From contig JASGHK010000005.1 in the NCBI GenBank assembly GCA_049841135.1, positions 558,001 to 622,000 on the forward strand: a DNA stretch of 64,000 bases, in the 5' to 3' direction. The translations under genes and the position numbers were made by a program. Positions 25,075-34,561 of this stretch are shown here, in pieces. The DNA comes from JACRCT01 sp049841135. Its GTDB lineage: Bacteria; Myxococcota; Myxococcia; Myxococcales; UBA5297. The notes beneath the pieces were generated by a model, which saw nothing but the letters and a program-made list of their open reading frames with translations, ran no database searches and had not been told where the DNA came from. Each line of letters opens with the position of its first letter. The first letter of the stretch is position 1.

Positions 25075-28000
25075 GTGGCCAAGCAGCACCTTTTGCTCGT
25101 GGACGGCGACCCCAAGAGCCTCCGGGTCATGGAGGTCTCGCTCAAGAAGGCCGGCTTCTCGGTCACCACCGCCGGCAGCGGCGCCGACGCCCTGCAGAAA
25201 GTCCAAATCAGCACCCCCGACCTGGTCCTCTCCGACACCAAGATGCCGGGCGAGGTCGACGGGTTCGAGCTGTGCCGGCGGATGAAGGAGATCGAGGCGA
25301 CCAAGGACCTCCCCTTCGTCTTCCTCACCTCGCAGAAGGCCGTCGACGCCAAGCTCAAGGGCCTCGAGCTGGGCGTCGAGGACTACCTGACCAAGCCCAT
25401 CTACATCAAAGAGGTCGTCACCCGCGTGAAGATCCTCCTCGCCAAGCGCGAGAAGGAGCGCCTGGAGCGGGACCGCAAGGAGGGCAAGAGCTTCGCCGGC
25501 AACCTGGGCGACATGGGCGTCGTGGACCTGGTCCAGACGTTCGAGATGGGCCGCAAGACCGGCAAGATGTCGCTCAAGATCGGCAACAAGGACGCGAAGA
25601 TCTTCTTCCGCGACGGCAAGGTCATCGACGCCGAGTACGGCAAGATCCAGGGCGAGCCCGCCTTCTACCGCCTGCTCAACGCCAACGAGGGCACCTTCGA
25701 GCTGGAGTTCGGCGCCCTCGACCGCGCCGAGCGGATCCAGCTGGGCACGCAGGGCCTGCTGATGGAGGGCATGCGCCGCATCGACGAGTGGGGCCGCATG
25801 CTCGAGCAGCTGCCGCCGCTCACCACCATCTTCGAGATCGACTACAAGTCGCTCGCCGAGCGGCTCGCGGAGATCCCCGACGAGATCAACGGCCTGCTGC
25901 GCCTGTTCGACGGCCAGCGCACGCTCGAGAAGATCGTCGACGACTCCGACTTCGACGACCTCGCCGCGCTGGGCATCATCAGCAAGCTCTACTTCGAGGG
26001 CCTCATCCGCGAGGTCGGCTCGGCCGCTCCGAAGGCCGACGGCAAGGGCAAGGAGATCGAGGAGTGGCTGCTCGTGCCCCAGGGCAGCGACGCAGACGCC
26101 TCCGCCGCCGCCGAGCCGGCACCTGCCCCTGCCGCCCCGCCCATCGCGCCGGTCCCGACGACCCCCATCGACATGGCGCCTCCGGGCCCGTCGCCTTCCC
26201 CCTCGCCTGCGCAGCCGCCCGCCGCGCCGAGCATCGCGCCGGTGGCGATCCCGCCTCCTCCGGCCGCCGCCGCGTCGGCCACTCCGTCCGCGCCGACGCC
26301 AGCGGCCGAGTGGTTCGCGCACCCGAAGGAGCCCGAGGGCAGCCACGCCGCGGCCTGGGCCTCCAGCAGCTCGGGGGCGCCCGAGAATCGTCGAGCCTGC
26401 CGCCGTCCCGATCCCGCTGACCCTGGGGACGCCGGCCGAGACGCCGCCGGCACCCGAGACCCTCGCGGCCGCGGCCCTCGCCGCGCCCGAAGTGCCGGCC
26501 CAGCCAGCGCCCACTCCGCTGGTGATGCTCGCCCCTTCCGGCCCCGCCGAGCCTGTCGCGCCCGAGGCCGCGCCAGCCCCGATCCCGCTGGTCGCGCCCG
26601 CTCCGCCTCCGGACGCGCTGGCCAATGCGCCCAAGGCCAACGTCCACTTCTTCCCGCCGCGTCCCAAGTCGCCGACGACGCGCCCGGACCTGCAAGCCTT
26701 CGGGGCCGAGACTGCCCCTGCGGCGCCGGCCGCTCCGCCGTCCGCGACCTCGGCCCAGGCTCCTGCCGCGGCAGCCATCTTCGGCGGCGCCGCGGCCGAG
26801 CCCGTCCCGATGCCGCCGCCGCCGGTCTTCAACCCGTTCGCGCGGCATTCGGACGAGGAGGAGGAGGACACCACCCCGACGCCGGTCCCGCTCGCTCCCG
26901 CGCCCCCCAAGCCGGCGGCAAACCTGTCGGACACCGACTCGGTCGAGGCGGAGTGGGAACGCGCCGGGCTCAAGCGCACCTCGCGCTGGCCTCTGGCCGT
27001 GGTCGGCGTCCTCGCGCTCGCAGGTGCCGCCTACCTGGGCGCTCACTACTTCAAGGCTCCGTCCAAACCGGTGGTGGTCGAGCCCAAGCAGAAGACCCCC
27101 GAGGAGCTCGCCGCAGAGGCCGCCAAGAAGGCCGAGGACGAGAAGATCGCCGAAGAGGCCCGAAAGGCCGCCGAGGCCGCCAAGAAGATCGCCGACGAGA
27201 AGGCGGCGCTCGCGGCCGAGGGCAAGACGCCCGAGGAGATCGAGAAGATCCTCGCCGACCGCAAGGCGGCCGCCGACGAGGCTGCCAGGAAGGCCGCGGA
27301 GGACAAGAAGCTCGAGGAGGAGAGGAAGGTCCTCGCCGCCGAGGGCAAGTCGCCCGAGGAGATCGAGAAGATCCTCGCCGACCGCAAGGCCGAGGCTGCG
27401 AAGAAGGCCGAAGAGGACAAGAAGCTGGCCGACGCCAAGGCCGCCGAGGACGCCAAGAAGGCCGAGGAGGAGAAGAAGCTCGCCGACGCCAAGGCCGCCG
27501 AGGACGCCAAGAAGGCCGAGGAGGACAAGAAGCTCGCTGACGCCAAGGCCGCCGAAGACGCCAAGAAGGCCGACGAGGAGAAGAAGCTGGCCGACGCCAA
27601 GGCCGCCGAAGACGCCAAGAAGGCCGACGAGGAAGCCAAGAAGAAGGCTGCCGCCGACGCCAAGGCCGCCGCGGACGCGGCAAAGGCCGAAGCCGCCAAG
27701 AAGGCCGCGGATGACAAGGCTGCCGCAAACGCCGCGAAGGCGGAGGCCGCCAAGAAGGCCGCTGACGAGAAGGCTGCCGCGGACGCCGCCAAGGCCGAAG
27801 CCGCCAAGAAGGCCGCCGAGGACAAGGCTGCCGCCAAGGCCGCGGACAGCGAGGCGGAGTACGCCAAGCTCATCGCCTCCGGCCAGAAGAACTACTCCAA
27901 CAGCAAGCTCAAGCTCGCGGTCGGAGACTTCAAGAAGGCGCTGGCCCTCAACCCGAACGGCCCCGAGGCCAACATCGGCCTGGGCCTGTGCATGGTCGAC

Positions 28001-28208
28001 GAGGCCCCGGCCAAGGCGATCGCCCCGCTGGAGAAGGGCCTCGCCAAGCTTCCTGCCAACGCCCGCGCCCATGCCTCGCTCGGCGCCGCCTACCAGGCGG
28101 TCGGCCGCGACGCCGAAGCCAAGCGCGAGTACCAGAAGTACCTGGAGCTGGAGCCCAACGGAGATTCTGGCGGCTGAGCTGCGCGAGCTGCTCAAGATGC
28201 TCAAGTGA
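25075..28208 (+). CDS. Receiver - DUF4388 - transmembrane - coiled-coil - TPR protein, two frameshifts
   Basis: The corrected product has about 1,043 residues. Residues 1-120 are a response-regulator receiver (LLVDGD, phosphoacceptor in LVLSDTKMP, then FLTS and YLTKP). A DUF4388-type domain follows (MGVVDLVQTFEMGRKTGKMS, AKIFFRDGKVIDAEYG). A Pro/Ala linker leads to one transmembrane segment (WPLAVVGVLALAGAAYLGAH). A long Lys/Ala/Glu coiled coil comes next (KKAEEDKKLADAKAAEDA repeats), then a C-terminal TPR region (GDFKKALALNPNGPEANIGL). The receiver should be cytosolic and the coil-TPR part periplasmic, so a phosphosignal could be passed across the inner membrane. Breaks: near 26380 (GAGAATCG, expected GAGATCG) and near 28158-28162. 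The second correction yields the end EILAAELRELLKMLK with TGA at 28206, overlapping the tsaD ATG. GTG 25075 has AGGGAG 7 nt upstream. Confidence 0.82.
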
Positions 28209-29257
28209 TGCTGGTCCTGGGAATCGAAACCTCGTGTGACGAGACCGCGGCGGCGGTGGTGCGTGACGGCCGCGTCGCGCTCTCCGACGTCGTCTCCTCG
28301 CAGATCGAGATCCACAAGCGCTGGGGCGGGGTGGTCCCCGAGCTCGCCTCTCGCAACCACGTGGTGCAGGTGATGCCCGTGGTCGACGAGGCGCTCGCCC
28401 GCGCCGGCGTGAAGCTCGAAGACGTGGACGCCATCGCCGTCACCACCGGCCCCGGCCTCATCGGCGCGCTGCTCGTCGGCCTGCAGGCGGCCAAGGCGCT
28501 GGCGTGGGCGACGGGCAAGCCGCTGGTCGGCGTGAACCACCTCGAGGGGCACCTGCTCGCCATCCGCCTGCTGCCGGACGCGCCGGAGCCGCCGTTCTTG
28601 GGGCTCGTCGTCTCCGGCGGCCACACCAGCCTGTACGCGGTGCGCTCCTTCTCGAGCTACGAGCTGCTGGGCTCGACGCGCGACGACGCGGCGGGCGAGG
28701 CCTACGACAAGGTCGCCAAGATGCTCGGCCTGCCGTACCCGGGCGGTGTGCACATCGACAAGCTCGCGCAGCAGGGCGACAAGAAGGCGATTCGCTTCCC
28801 GCGGGCGAACATCAAGGGCGCCGAGCTCGACTTCTCGTTCTCGGGGCTCAAGACCGCGGTGCTCACGCACGTGCGCAACCGCGCCGGCCAGAGCGCCGGC
28901 GATCCGCAGGCCGCGCCGCAGGGCCAGGAGCTCGCCGACCTGTGCGCGAGCTTCCAGGAGGCAGTGGCCGACCCGCTGACCAAGAAGGCGATCAAGGCGG
29001 CCAAGCGCTTCGGGCTGGACCGGCTCGTGCTCTGCGGCGGCGTCGCGGCCAACAGCCGCCTGCGCGCGCTGGCGACCGAGCGAGCCCAAGAGGCCGGCCT
29101 GAAGATCTTCCTGCCGCCCATCAAGCTGTGCACCGACAACGGCGCGATGATCGCCGTCGCCGGCACGCACGCGTTCCAGCGCGGCGAGCGCGCGGACCTG
29201 ACGCTCAACGCCGACCCCGCCTGGCGGCTCGGCGGCTCGCGAGCGACGAGGGCATGA
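28208..29257 (+). CDS. tsaD: tRNA N6-adenosine threonylcarbamoyltransferase
   Basis: This 349-residue ASKHA-fold protein is the catalytic subunit that makes t6A at position 37 of ANN-reading tRNAs. Motifs are LGIETSCDETAAAVV at the N terminus, the metal site HLEGHLLA, SGGHTSLY, the DDAAGEAYDKVAKMLGL segment and a final CTDNGAMIA. Length and motif order are normal. Its start overlaps the TGA of the receiver-DUF4388 gene (TGATG), and its own stop overlaps the rsmA start (ATGA), so three genes are translationally coupled. Confidence 0.97.
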   Translation: MLVLGIETSCDETAAAVVRDGRVALSDVVSSQIEIHKRWGGVVPELASRNHVVQVMPVVDEALARAGVKLEDVDAIAVTTGPGLIGALLVGLQAAKALAWATGKPLVGVNHLEGHLLAIRLLPDAPEPPFLGLVVSGGHTSLYAVRSFSSYELLGSTRDDAAGEAYDKVAKMLGLPYPGGVHIDKLAQQGDKKAIRFPRANIKGAELDFSFSGLKTAVLTHVRNRAGQSAGDPQAAPQGQELADLCASFQEAVADPLTKKAIKAAKRFGLDRLVLCGGVAANSRLRALATERAQEAGLKIFLPPIKLCTDNGAMIAVAGTHAFQRGERADLTLNADPAWRLGGSRATRA

Positions 29258-30084
29258 GCTTGGAGCACCCAAAGCAAATCCTGGCGCGGCATGGGCTGCG
29301 CCCGAAGAAGGACTGGGGCCAGAACTTCCTGGGCGACGAGTCGGTCCTGCAGGACATCGCCGAGGCCTGCCGGCTCTCGCCGGGCGACACCGTCGTCGAG
29401 CTGGGCGCCGGCCTGGGCCACTTCACACGCGCCCTGGCCGCGACCGGCGCCAAGGTGGTCGCCATCGAGCGCGATCGCGACCTGGTGAAGGTGCTGCAGG
29501 AGGAGCTCGCAGCGCTGCCCAACGTGCGCATCGAGGCGGCGAACGCAGCGGACCTGGACTTCGAGGCCGTCGCCGGCGCGCAGAAGCCGGTGGTCGCCGG
29601 CAACCTGCCCTACCAGCTCTCGAGCCCCATCCTCTTCGAGGTGCTCGAGCAGCGCACCCACATCAAGCGCGGGGTCTTCCTGCTGCAGAAGGAAGTCGCC
29701 GAGCGGATCGCGGCGCCGCCGGGCGGGCGCGACTACGGCCTGCTCTCGGTGCTGCTGCAGGCCTTCGCCCACGTCGAGGTGGCCTTCGAGGTCAACGCCC
29801 ACCGCTTCCACCCGCCACCCAAGGTCGACTCCGCGGTGGTGGTCATCGAGCTGCTGGAGAAGCCGCGGGCCGAGGTCCGGGACGTCGCGCGCTACACCAA
29901 GGTCGTCAAGGCCGCCTTCGCGCAGCGCCGCAAGACCCTGCTCAATTCGCTCAAGTCGGGGAAGCTGGTCGAGGATCCGGCGCAGCTCGTCGCCGCGCTC
30001 GAGCGCGCGGGGATCGACGGCATGCGGCGCGCGGAGACGCTCTCGCCCCAGGAGTTCGCCTCGCTCGAGCGCGAGCTGGCCTGA
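29254..30084 (+). CDS. rsmA: 16S rRNA (adenine(1518)-N(6)/adenine(1519)-N(6))-dimethyltransferase
   Basis: The 276-residue enzyme dimethylates two adjacent adenines in helix 45 of 16S rRNA with S-adenosylmethionine. Motifs are KKDWGQNFL, the cofactor loop VVELGAGLGHFT, the acidic AIERDRDLV, the catalytic NLPY (VVAGNLPYQLSSPI) and the C-terminal QRRKTLLNSL. Start ATG 29254 overlaps the tsaD stop. It ends the coupled run of three genes; a 232-bp spacer follows. Confidence 0.97.
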   Translation: MSLEHPKQILARHGLRPKKDWGQNFLGDESVLQDIAEACRLSPGDTVVELGAGLGHFTRALAATGAKVVAIERDRDLVKVLQEELAALPNVRIEAANAADLDFEAVAGAQKPVVAGNLPYQLSSPILFEVLEQRTHIKRGVFLLQKEVAERIAAPPGGRDYGLLSVLLQAFAHVEVAFEVNAHRFHPPPKVDSAVVVIELLEKPRAEVRDVARYTKVVKAAFAQRRKTLLNSLKSGKLVEDPAQLVAALERAGIDGMRRAETLSPQEFASLERELA

Positions 30085-30316
30085 GCCGACCGTCCCTCTG
30101 CGCCGACTCGGTCCTGCTCGCCCGAAATTCGTTGTGCTCGTTTCGTGGCCGGTCACTGCCCAGGGCTCAAGGAGGCCCGACGCGCTGACGCTTGCGGCTC
30201 GGTTCGTGCCTCGCGCGACTAGCCCATTGAGCTCGTTCCCGAAACGGCCTTCCCGCGGGAACTTGCGATCTTCGGTTCCTGGGTCGCTCGGCCGCAGTGT
30301 TACCATCCGCGCACGC

Positions 30317-31093
30317 ATGTCCGCTCGATTGCTCGCCTTTTCTGTCGCGACGCTCCTCGCCGCGCCCGCTGCGCGCGCGGCGGCGCCCAGCGACTTCGCG
30401 CGCTATCTGGACTCGGCGGTGCAGCTCTACCGCTTCCAGGATTTCCCCCGCGCGCTCGATCAGATCGCTTCGGCCAAGGCCCAGCCCCACGGCGCCGACG
30501 AGGCGGTCCTCGCCTTTCTCTGGGAAGGGATCCTCCACGACGAGCTGGGTGACGAGGAGAAGGCCTGCGCGGCGTTCCGCACCGCCCTCTCGCTCGACCT
30601 CGAGGCGCGGCTTCCGGTCGAGGTCCGCCAGCGCATCGGTCTTCTCTTCGAGCTCGAGCGCGAGAAGCTGCGCCAGCTCAAGCGCCAGGCCTCCGCGGTC
30701 TCGCCGCCCCAACCGCCGCCGACCATCGTCGTGGCCCAGCCGATGACCGTGGCCGAGTCGCCTTCGCGCCCGCTGCGCCTGTGGGCCATCGCTCCGCTCG
30801 CCGCGGGCGGCGCAGTGGCCATCGCCGGCGGCGCCACGCTCGGCGTGGCCAAGACCCGCTACGACGCCTTGATGAGCGGTGCGGCCTCGCCCACCGACGC
30901 GCCGGCCTTTCGCGACTCGGGCAAGACGATGCAGGCCGTGGGCTGGTCGCTGACCGCGGTGGGTCTCGCCGCCGCCGCTGCCGGGGCCGTCCTGCTGGCC
31001 TTGCCCGTCGAGCCGTCGGCGCCCCAGGTCGGCGTCGCGCCCGCCCTCGTCCCCGGTGGAGGCGGACTCGTCGTCCGCGCAGCGCTGCCATGA
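30317..31093 (+). CDS. Exported TPR-like protein with C-terminal membrane hairpin, cassette copy 1
   Basis: Of 258 residues, the first 22 are a signal peptide (LLAFSVATLLAAPAARA). Residues about 25-130 are helical repeats (FARYLDSAVQLYRFQDFPRA, FRTALSLDLEARLPVEVRQR), followed by a Pro-rich linker and two hydrophobic segments (LWAIAPLAAGGAVAIAGGAT and VGWSLTAVGLAAAAAGAVLL) with a short polar turn between them. The protein at 31641 has the same plan and shares SAVQLYR, LWAIAPLAAG and the TxxGxAAAxAGAVLLA segment. The stop overlaps the start of the Cys-rich lipoprotein gene (ATGA). It probably sits in the inner membrane facing the periplasm. Family unknown. ATG 30317 is chosen because the signal peptide starts there. 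Confidence 0.78.
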   Translation: MSARLLAFSVATLLAAPAARAAAPSDFARYLDSAVQLYRFQDFPRALDQIASAKAQPHGADEAVLAFLWEGILHDELGDEEKACAAFRTALSLDLEARLPVEVRQRIGLLFELEREKLRQLKRQASAVSPPQPPPTIVVAQPMTVAESPSRPLRLWAIAPLAAGGAVAIAGGATLGVAKTRYDALMSGAASPTDAPAFRDSGKTMQAVGWSLTAVGLAAAAAGAVLLALPVEPSAPQVGVAPALVPGGGGLVVRAALP

Positions 31094-31614
31094 CGCCCCG
31101 TCGCCGACTCCTCTCCGCCTCGCTCCTGCTCGCCCTCGCGGCGCCCTTCGCGCCGGCCTGCGACTACGACGCCGCGTACCGGACCTGGTGCTACAAGAAC
31201 GGCGGCTGCGCGGAGGTGCCGCCCGCGGGAGATGGTGGCGTGCACTACTTCTGCACCGACTGCGAAGGCGCGGACCAGGTCTGCGTGGTGCTGGGGAACG
31301 TGGCGCAGTGCAAGAAGACCTGCACCGGCTTCATCAGCTCCTGCCCCGAGGGCCTGGACTGCAAGCCCGTCCCGGCGGCCTACCAGCTCTCGATGGTCCC
31401 GGCCTGCGTCAGCTCCGGCGCCGGCACCTCCGTCGACGCCTGCCAATCGCCGCTGCAATGCACCGCGGGCCACACCTGCTTCCGCGGAACCAACGTCCCC
31501 ACCGAGCAGTGCCTGGAGCTGTGCACGCCGTTCAAGCGCGAGTGCGCGAGCAAGGCGCAGAAGTGCGCCTGGAACGACTCGCACCTCCCGGCCGACTGGG
31601 GCTACTGCTACTAG
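31090..31614 (+). CDS. Cys-rich lipoprotein, cassette copy 1
   Basis: The 174-residue protein starts with a lipoprotein signal (LLLALAAPFAPAC) and continues DYDAAYRTWCYKNGGCAEVP. Cysteines occur at regular intervals (CTDCEGADQVCVV, CKKTCTGFISSCPEGLDC, CLELCTPFKREC), implying several disulfides. It is closely related to the protein at 32678: both have FAxxCDxDAAxxxWC, a CTG motif, CLELC(T/S)P and a final (A/G)WGxC. The start overlaps the stop of the TPR-like gene before it. A 26-bp gap leads to the second cassette. No known function. Confidence 0.78.
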   Translation: MTPRRRLLSASLLLALAAPFAPACDYDAAYRTWCYKNGGCAEVPPAGDGGVHYFCTDCEGADQVCVVLGNVAQCKKTCTGFISSCPEGLDCKPVPAAYQLSMVPACVSSGAGTSVDACQSPLQCTAGHTCFRGTNVPTEQCLELCTPFKRECASKAQKCAWNDSHLPADWGYCY

Positions 31615-31640
31615 GGTGCTTTCTGAACCGCAGGCTTCCC

Positions 31641-32681
31641 ATGGACCCGCTGAGCCGGAGCATCGCTCTCGTCGTGCTGCTCGCGCTCGCCGCGCCCTCG
31701 CCGGCGCATGCGGCCCCGGCGGCGCCCGCGGCCAGTGACTTCCGGCGCTACTTCGACTCCGCGGTGCAGCTCTACCGGACCTTGGACTTCGAGCGCTCGC
31801 TCGACCAGCTCAAGCTGGCAAAGCTGCAGCCACACTCGGCCGACGAGGACGTGCTCGCCTCGATGTACGAGGGCATCCTGCGCTTCGAGCTGGGCGACGA
31901 GCCCGGCAGCGCCTCGGCCTTCCGCGCCGCGCTCTTCCTCAACCCCAGCGCGCTGATGCCGGTCACCGTCTCGCCGCGCATCACGCTGATGCTCGAGCGC
32001 GAGCGGACGCGGCTGCGCCAGAAGGCGCCGGTGACCGCGCCTCAGCCGGTCCCCGTCGCCGTCCAGGCCAGGCCGCTCGTGGACCTGCCCCCTCCCGACC
32101 CCGTCCCTGCTCCCGCGGCGCCGCCTCCGAGCACCGCCGCGCCGACCCCTACCGATCGTCGGCCTCCCCCCGCCGGACCGGCCGAGCCCCAACAGCCGCA
32201 GACCAAGTACTGGACCGCCCCACCCTCGCAGCGCGAGGACACGCCCCGGACCGTGCGCGTCGTCCGGGCGCAGGAGTCCATCGCCGTGCCGGCCTCGGTC
32301 TCTGCCGACGCGGGCGTCGTCGCCACCTCGCCGGCGGTCGCGACCCCGAAGGTCGAGCGGCGGCTGTGGGCCATCGCGCCGCTCGCCGCCGGCGTGGTCG
32401 GGCTGGGCGCCGGCGTGGGGTTCCTCGTGCAGACCGGCAACTACTACAACGGGCTGCTCAACGACCCGCTGACGCCCGCGCAGGCCGCGAACTATCGGAC
32501 GCAGGGGAAGTCGTACCAGGCCGCGGGCATCACCCTGACCGCCTTGGGCACCGCGGCCGCCGTCGCTGGCGCCGTGCTCCTGGCGATTCCGCTCAAGCCC
32601 GCTGCGCCGGCGCCGGTCGCCGTCGCCCCGCTGCTTACCGATCGCTGCGCTGGGATCTCCTTGAGCGGGAACCTGCCATGA
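31641..32681 (+). CDS. Exported TPR-like protein with C-terminal membrane hairpin, cassette copy 2
   Basis: The 346-residue protein repeats the plan of the product at 30317: signal peptide (LVVLLALAAPSPAHA), helical repeats (FRRYFDSAVQLYRTLDFERS, FRAALFLNPSALMPVTV), linker, then hydrophobic segments (LWAIAPLAAGVVGLGAGVGF and a TALGTAAAVAGAVLLAI helix). The linker is about 90 residues longer and very Pro-rich, long enough to span part of the periplasm. Its stop overlaps the start of the next lipoprotein gene (ATGA at 32678-32681), exactly as in copy 1. Confidence 0.78.
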   Translation: MDPLSRSIALVVLLALAAPSPAHAAPAAPAASDFRRYFDSAVQLYRTLDFERSLDQLKLAKLQPHSADEDVLASMYEGILRFELGDEPGSASAFRAALFLNPSALMPVTVSPRITLMLERERTRLRQKAPVTAPQPVPVAVQARPLVDLPPPDPVPAPAAPPPSTAAPTPTDRRPPPAGPAEPQQPQTKYWTAPPSQREDTPRTVRVVRAQESIAVPASVSADAGVVATSPAVATPKVERRLWAIAPLAAGVVGLGAGVGFLVQTGNYYNGLLNDPLTPAQAANYRTQGKSYQAAGITLTALGTAAAVAGAVLLAIPLKPAAPAPVAVAPLLTDRCAGISLSGNLP

Positions 32682-33208
32682 CCTCCAGGACGCCTTCGGT
32701 CTTCGCGGCGCTCTGCGCCCTCACCCTCTTCGCCGGCTGCGACTTCGACGCGGCCTGGGAGAGCTGGTGCGCGCGCACGGACTGCCAGGTCGAGCCCCCC
32801 GATGCCGGCTCGGCGATCCCAAGCTTGTGTCGCCAAGGCCGAGGCTGCCAGGGGACCGAGCGGTGCATCTACCTGGGCCCCGGCAACGGAACGTGTCTGC
32901 CCTCCTGCACCGGCTACCCGGGCGGCTGCGGGGCGGGCGCCGACTGCAAGCTCCTGATGAACGAGGACCAGGCGCACCTCGTGCCGGTCTGCACCGCCTT
33001 CGGAGCCGAGACCGGCGCGTGCAGCGGCGTCGAGGAGTGCGCGGAGTTCCGCACCTGCGCGAACGGAACCAGCGGCTTCGCCTGCCTGGAGCTGTGCTCG
33101 CCCTACCACACCGCTTGCGTGCTAGACCTGCCTGCCGGCGCCGACGCCGGACCGCCGTGCTTCAACGACGGGACCATGCCCGACGGCTGGGGCGTCTGCC
33201 GCCAGTAG
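32678..33208 (+). CDS. Cys-rich lipoprotein, cassette copy 2
   Basis: This 176-residue lipoprotein (lipobox LTLFAGC) is the paralogue of the product at 31090. It starts CDFDAAWESWCARTDCQVEP and keeps the cysteine rhythm (CRQGRGCQGTERCIYL, CLPSCTGYPGGCGAGADC, CLELCSPYHTAC, DGWGVC). About 16 cysteines suggest a small disulfide-knotted surface or periplasmic domain. It overlaps the upstream gene and precedes a barrel gene by 29 bp. Confidence 0.78.
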   Translation: MTSRTPSVFAALCALTLFAGCDFDAAWESWCARTDCQVEPPDAGSAIPSLCRQGRGCQGTERCIYLGPGNGTCLPSCTGYPGGCGAGADCKLLMNEDQAHLVPVCTAFGAETGACSGVEECAEFRTCANGTSGFACLELCSPYHTACVLDLPAGADAGPPCFNDGTMPDGWGVCRQ

Positions 33209-33237
33209 TGTCCAGCCGGCATCTTCGAAGGAATCGA

Positions 33238-34008
33238 ATGCCCGCCCACCGAGCCCTGACCACCTTCGCCGCGGCCCTCGCGCTTTCGGCTGCCCAGCTC
33301 CTCGCCCCTGCCCGCGCTGGCGCCGCCGAGACCGGGCGCTTGTGGATCTACGCCGCCGGCAACCTGCAGCTCGCGCCCGAGTGGACGCTGACCTTGATGC
33401 CCGGCATCCGCTACGAGTTCGAGCGCTCGGGCGGAGCGAAGCTCAAGGAGCACTACCTCGACGAGGTCTTCGTCGGGCCCACCTGGAGCCGGCGCTGGGG
33501 CGACTTCGGGCTCAAGCTCTCGCTCTGGTACTACTTCCTGGGCTACCCGCGGCCCGGCAGCTACCCCGTCTCGCACAACCTCGAGCTCATCCCCACCGTC
33601 GACTACCAGGTCGGCGCGCTCAACCTCTCGTACCGGATCATCTTCCACAACACCTTCTACGCCAGTGTCTACCCCGGGCCGCAGCGCTGGGGCTTCGGCA
33701 CCGTGATGCGCAACCTGGTGCTGCTCAAGTACCGCGTCGTCCCGGCCTTCAGCCTGCTGCTGGGCGACGAGCCTTGGTTCGGCATCATCGAGAACTCCGG
33801 GACGGGCTCGAACTACAACGCGGCGGGCTACTGGCAATCCGGTCTACGGCTCAACCGCCTGTATGCCGGCTTCGAATGGAAGATCGTCGGCGGGCTCGCG
33901 GTCAGCCCCCAGTACATCCTGGAGACCACCTTCGGTCCGCAGGGCCAGGGAACCGAGACCGGTCACTACGCGTTCATCACCTTCTCGTACACGCACAAGG
34001 CGTACTGA
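33238..34008 (+). CDS. Predicted outer-membrane beta-barrel protein
   Basis: The 256-residue protein has a signal peptide (FAAALALSAAQLLAPARAGA) and then alternating amphipathic strands rich in Tyr, Trp and Phe (WIYAAGNLQLAPEWTLTLM, KLSLWYYFLG, YRIIFHNTFYASVYP, YAFITFSYTHKAY). It resembles DUF2490-type porin-like proteins. The last strand ends in an aromatic residue, as barrel-assembly signals do. It follows the second cassette by 29 bp and is followed by the methyltransferase-like gene after 6 bp, so it is probably the outer-membrane member of the same operon. Confidence 0.72.
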   Translation: MPAHRALTTFAAALALSAAQLLAPARAGAAETGRLWIYAAGNLQLAPEWTLTLMPGIRYEFERSGGAKLKEHYLDEVFVGPTWSRRWGDFGLKLSLWYYFLGYPRPGSYPVSHNLELIPTVDYQVGALNLSYRIIFHNTFYASVYPGPQRWGFGTVMRNLVLLKYRVVPAFSLLLGDEPWFGIIENSGTGSNYNAAGYWQSGLRLNRLYAGFEWKIVGGLAVSPQYILETTFGPQGQGTETGHYAFITFSYTHKAY

Positions 34009-34014
34009 AGACGC

Positions 34015-34464
34015 ATGGCTGACAAGCAGCGGTTCGAGCTCTTCGCCCAGTTCATCGCCCAGCGCTTCCCGGACGCGAAGCGCGTCTGGGACATCGCCGG
34101 CGGCATGGGCCGGCTCAACGAGGAGCTGACCCGGCTGGGCCGCGAGGTCACCACCTTCGACGGACGGCACAAGCGGCTCAAGGTGCGCTACGTGGAGCGG
34201 CTGTTCACGGTCGAGGAGCCGTGCCTTTGCGACGCGGTCGTCGGGCTGCATCCGGACGGAGCGACGCGGGTGATCGTGGAGTACGCCGCCGCGCACCGCG
34301 TGCCCTTCGCCATCGTTCCCTGCTGCTCGGACAACGGGATGCCCTACAAGCCGTGGATGCGGCACCTCGCAGAGCTCGCGCGCGAGAAGGGGCTCGAGGT
34401 CGAGGAGCACATCTTGCCGATGGCGGGGCGGGCGCGGGTCATCGTGGGCGTGCCCCCGAAGTAG
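34015..34464 (+). CDS. Small SAM-methyltransferase-like protein
   Basis: The 149-residue cytosolic protein has a Rossmann-type N terminus with a motif I analogue (RVWDIAGGMGRLNEELTRLG) and an acidic end to strand 2 (VTTFDGRHK). Later parts (AVVGLHPDGATRVIVEYAA, FAIVPCCSDN) fit methyltransferases of the small, lid-less type. The substrate is unknown. It lies 6 bp after the barrel gene. Its last codons (CCG AAG TAG) are the first bases of the 105-bp direct repeat that recurs at 39387. Confidence 0.65.
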   Translation: MADKQRFELFAQFIAQRFPDAKRVWDIAGGMGRLNEELTRLGREVTTFDGRHKRLKVRYVERLFTVEEPCLCDAVVGLHPDGATRVIVEYAAAHRVPFAIVPCCSDNGMPYKPWMRHLAELAREKGLEVEEHILPMAGRARVIVGVPPK

Positions 34465-34561
34465 CGGTTGGCGACTACGGGTTAGCGTCGGGCGGGCCGA
34501 CCATGAAGTCCCACCGCTGTGGCCGGGCGTGCTCCATGGATCATCCGGACCGCCTTGAAGA
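34457..34561. repeat. Left copy of a 105-bp direct repeat
   Basis: From CGAAGTAGCGGTT onward this matches 39387-39490 at clearly above 80 percent identity by eye, with long identical runs such as GTCGGGCGGGCCGACCATGA and CATCCGGACCGCCTTGAAGA. The copies are 4,930 bp apart in the same orientation and enclose a segment of lower GC. Confidence 0.85.
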
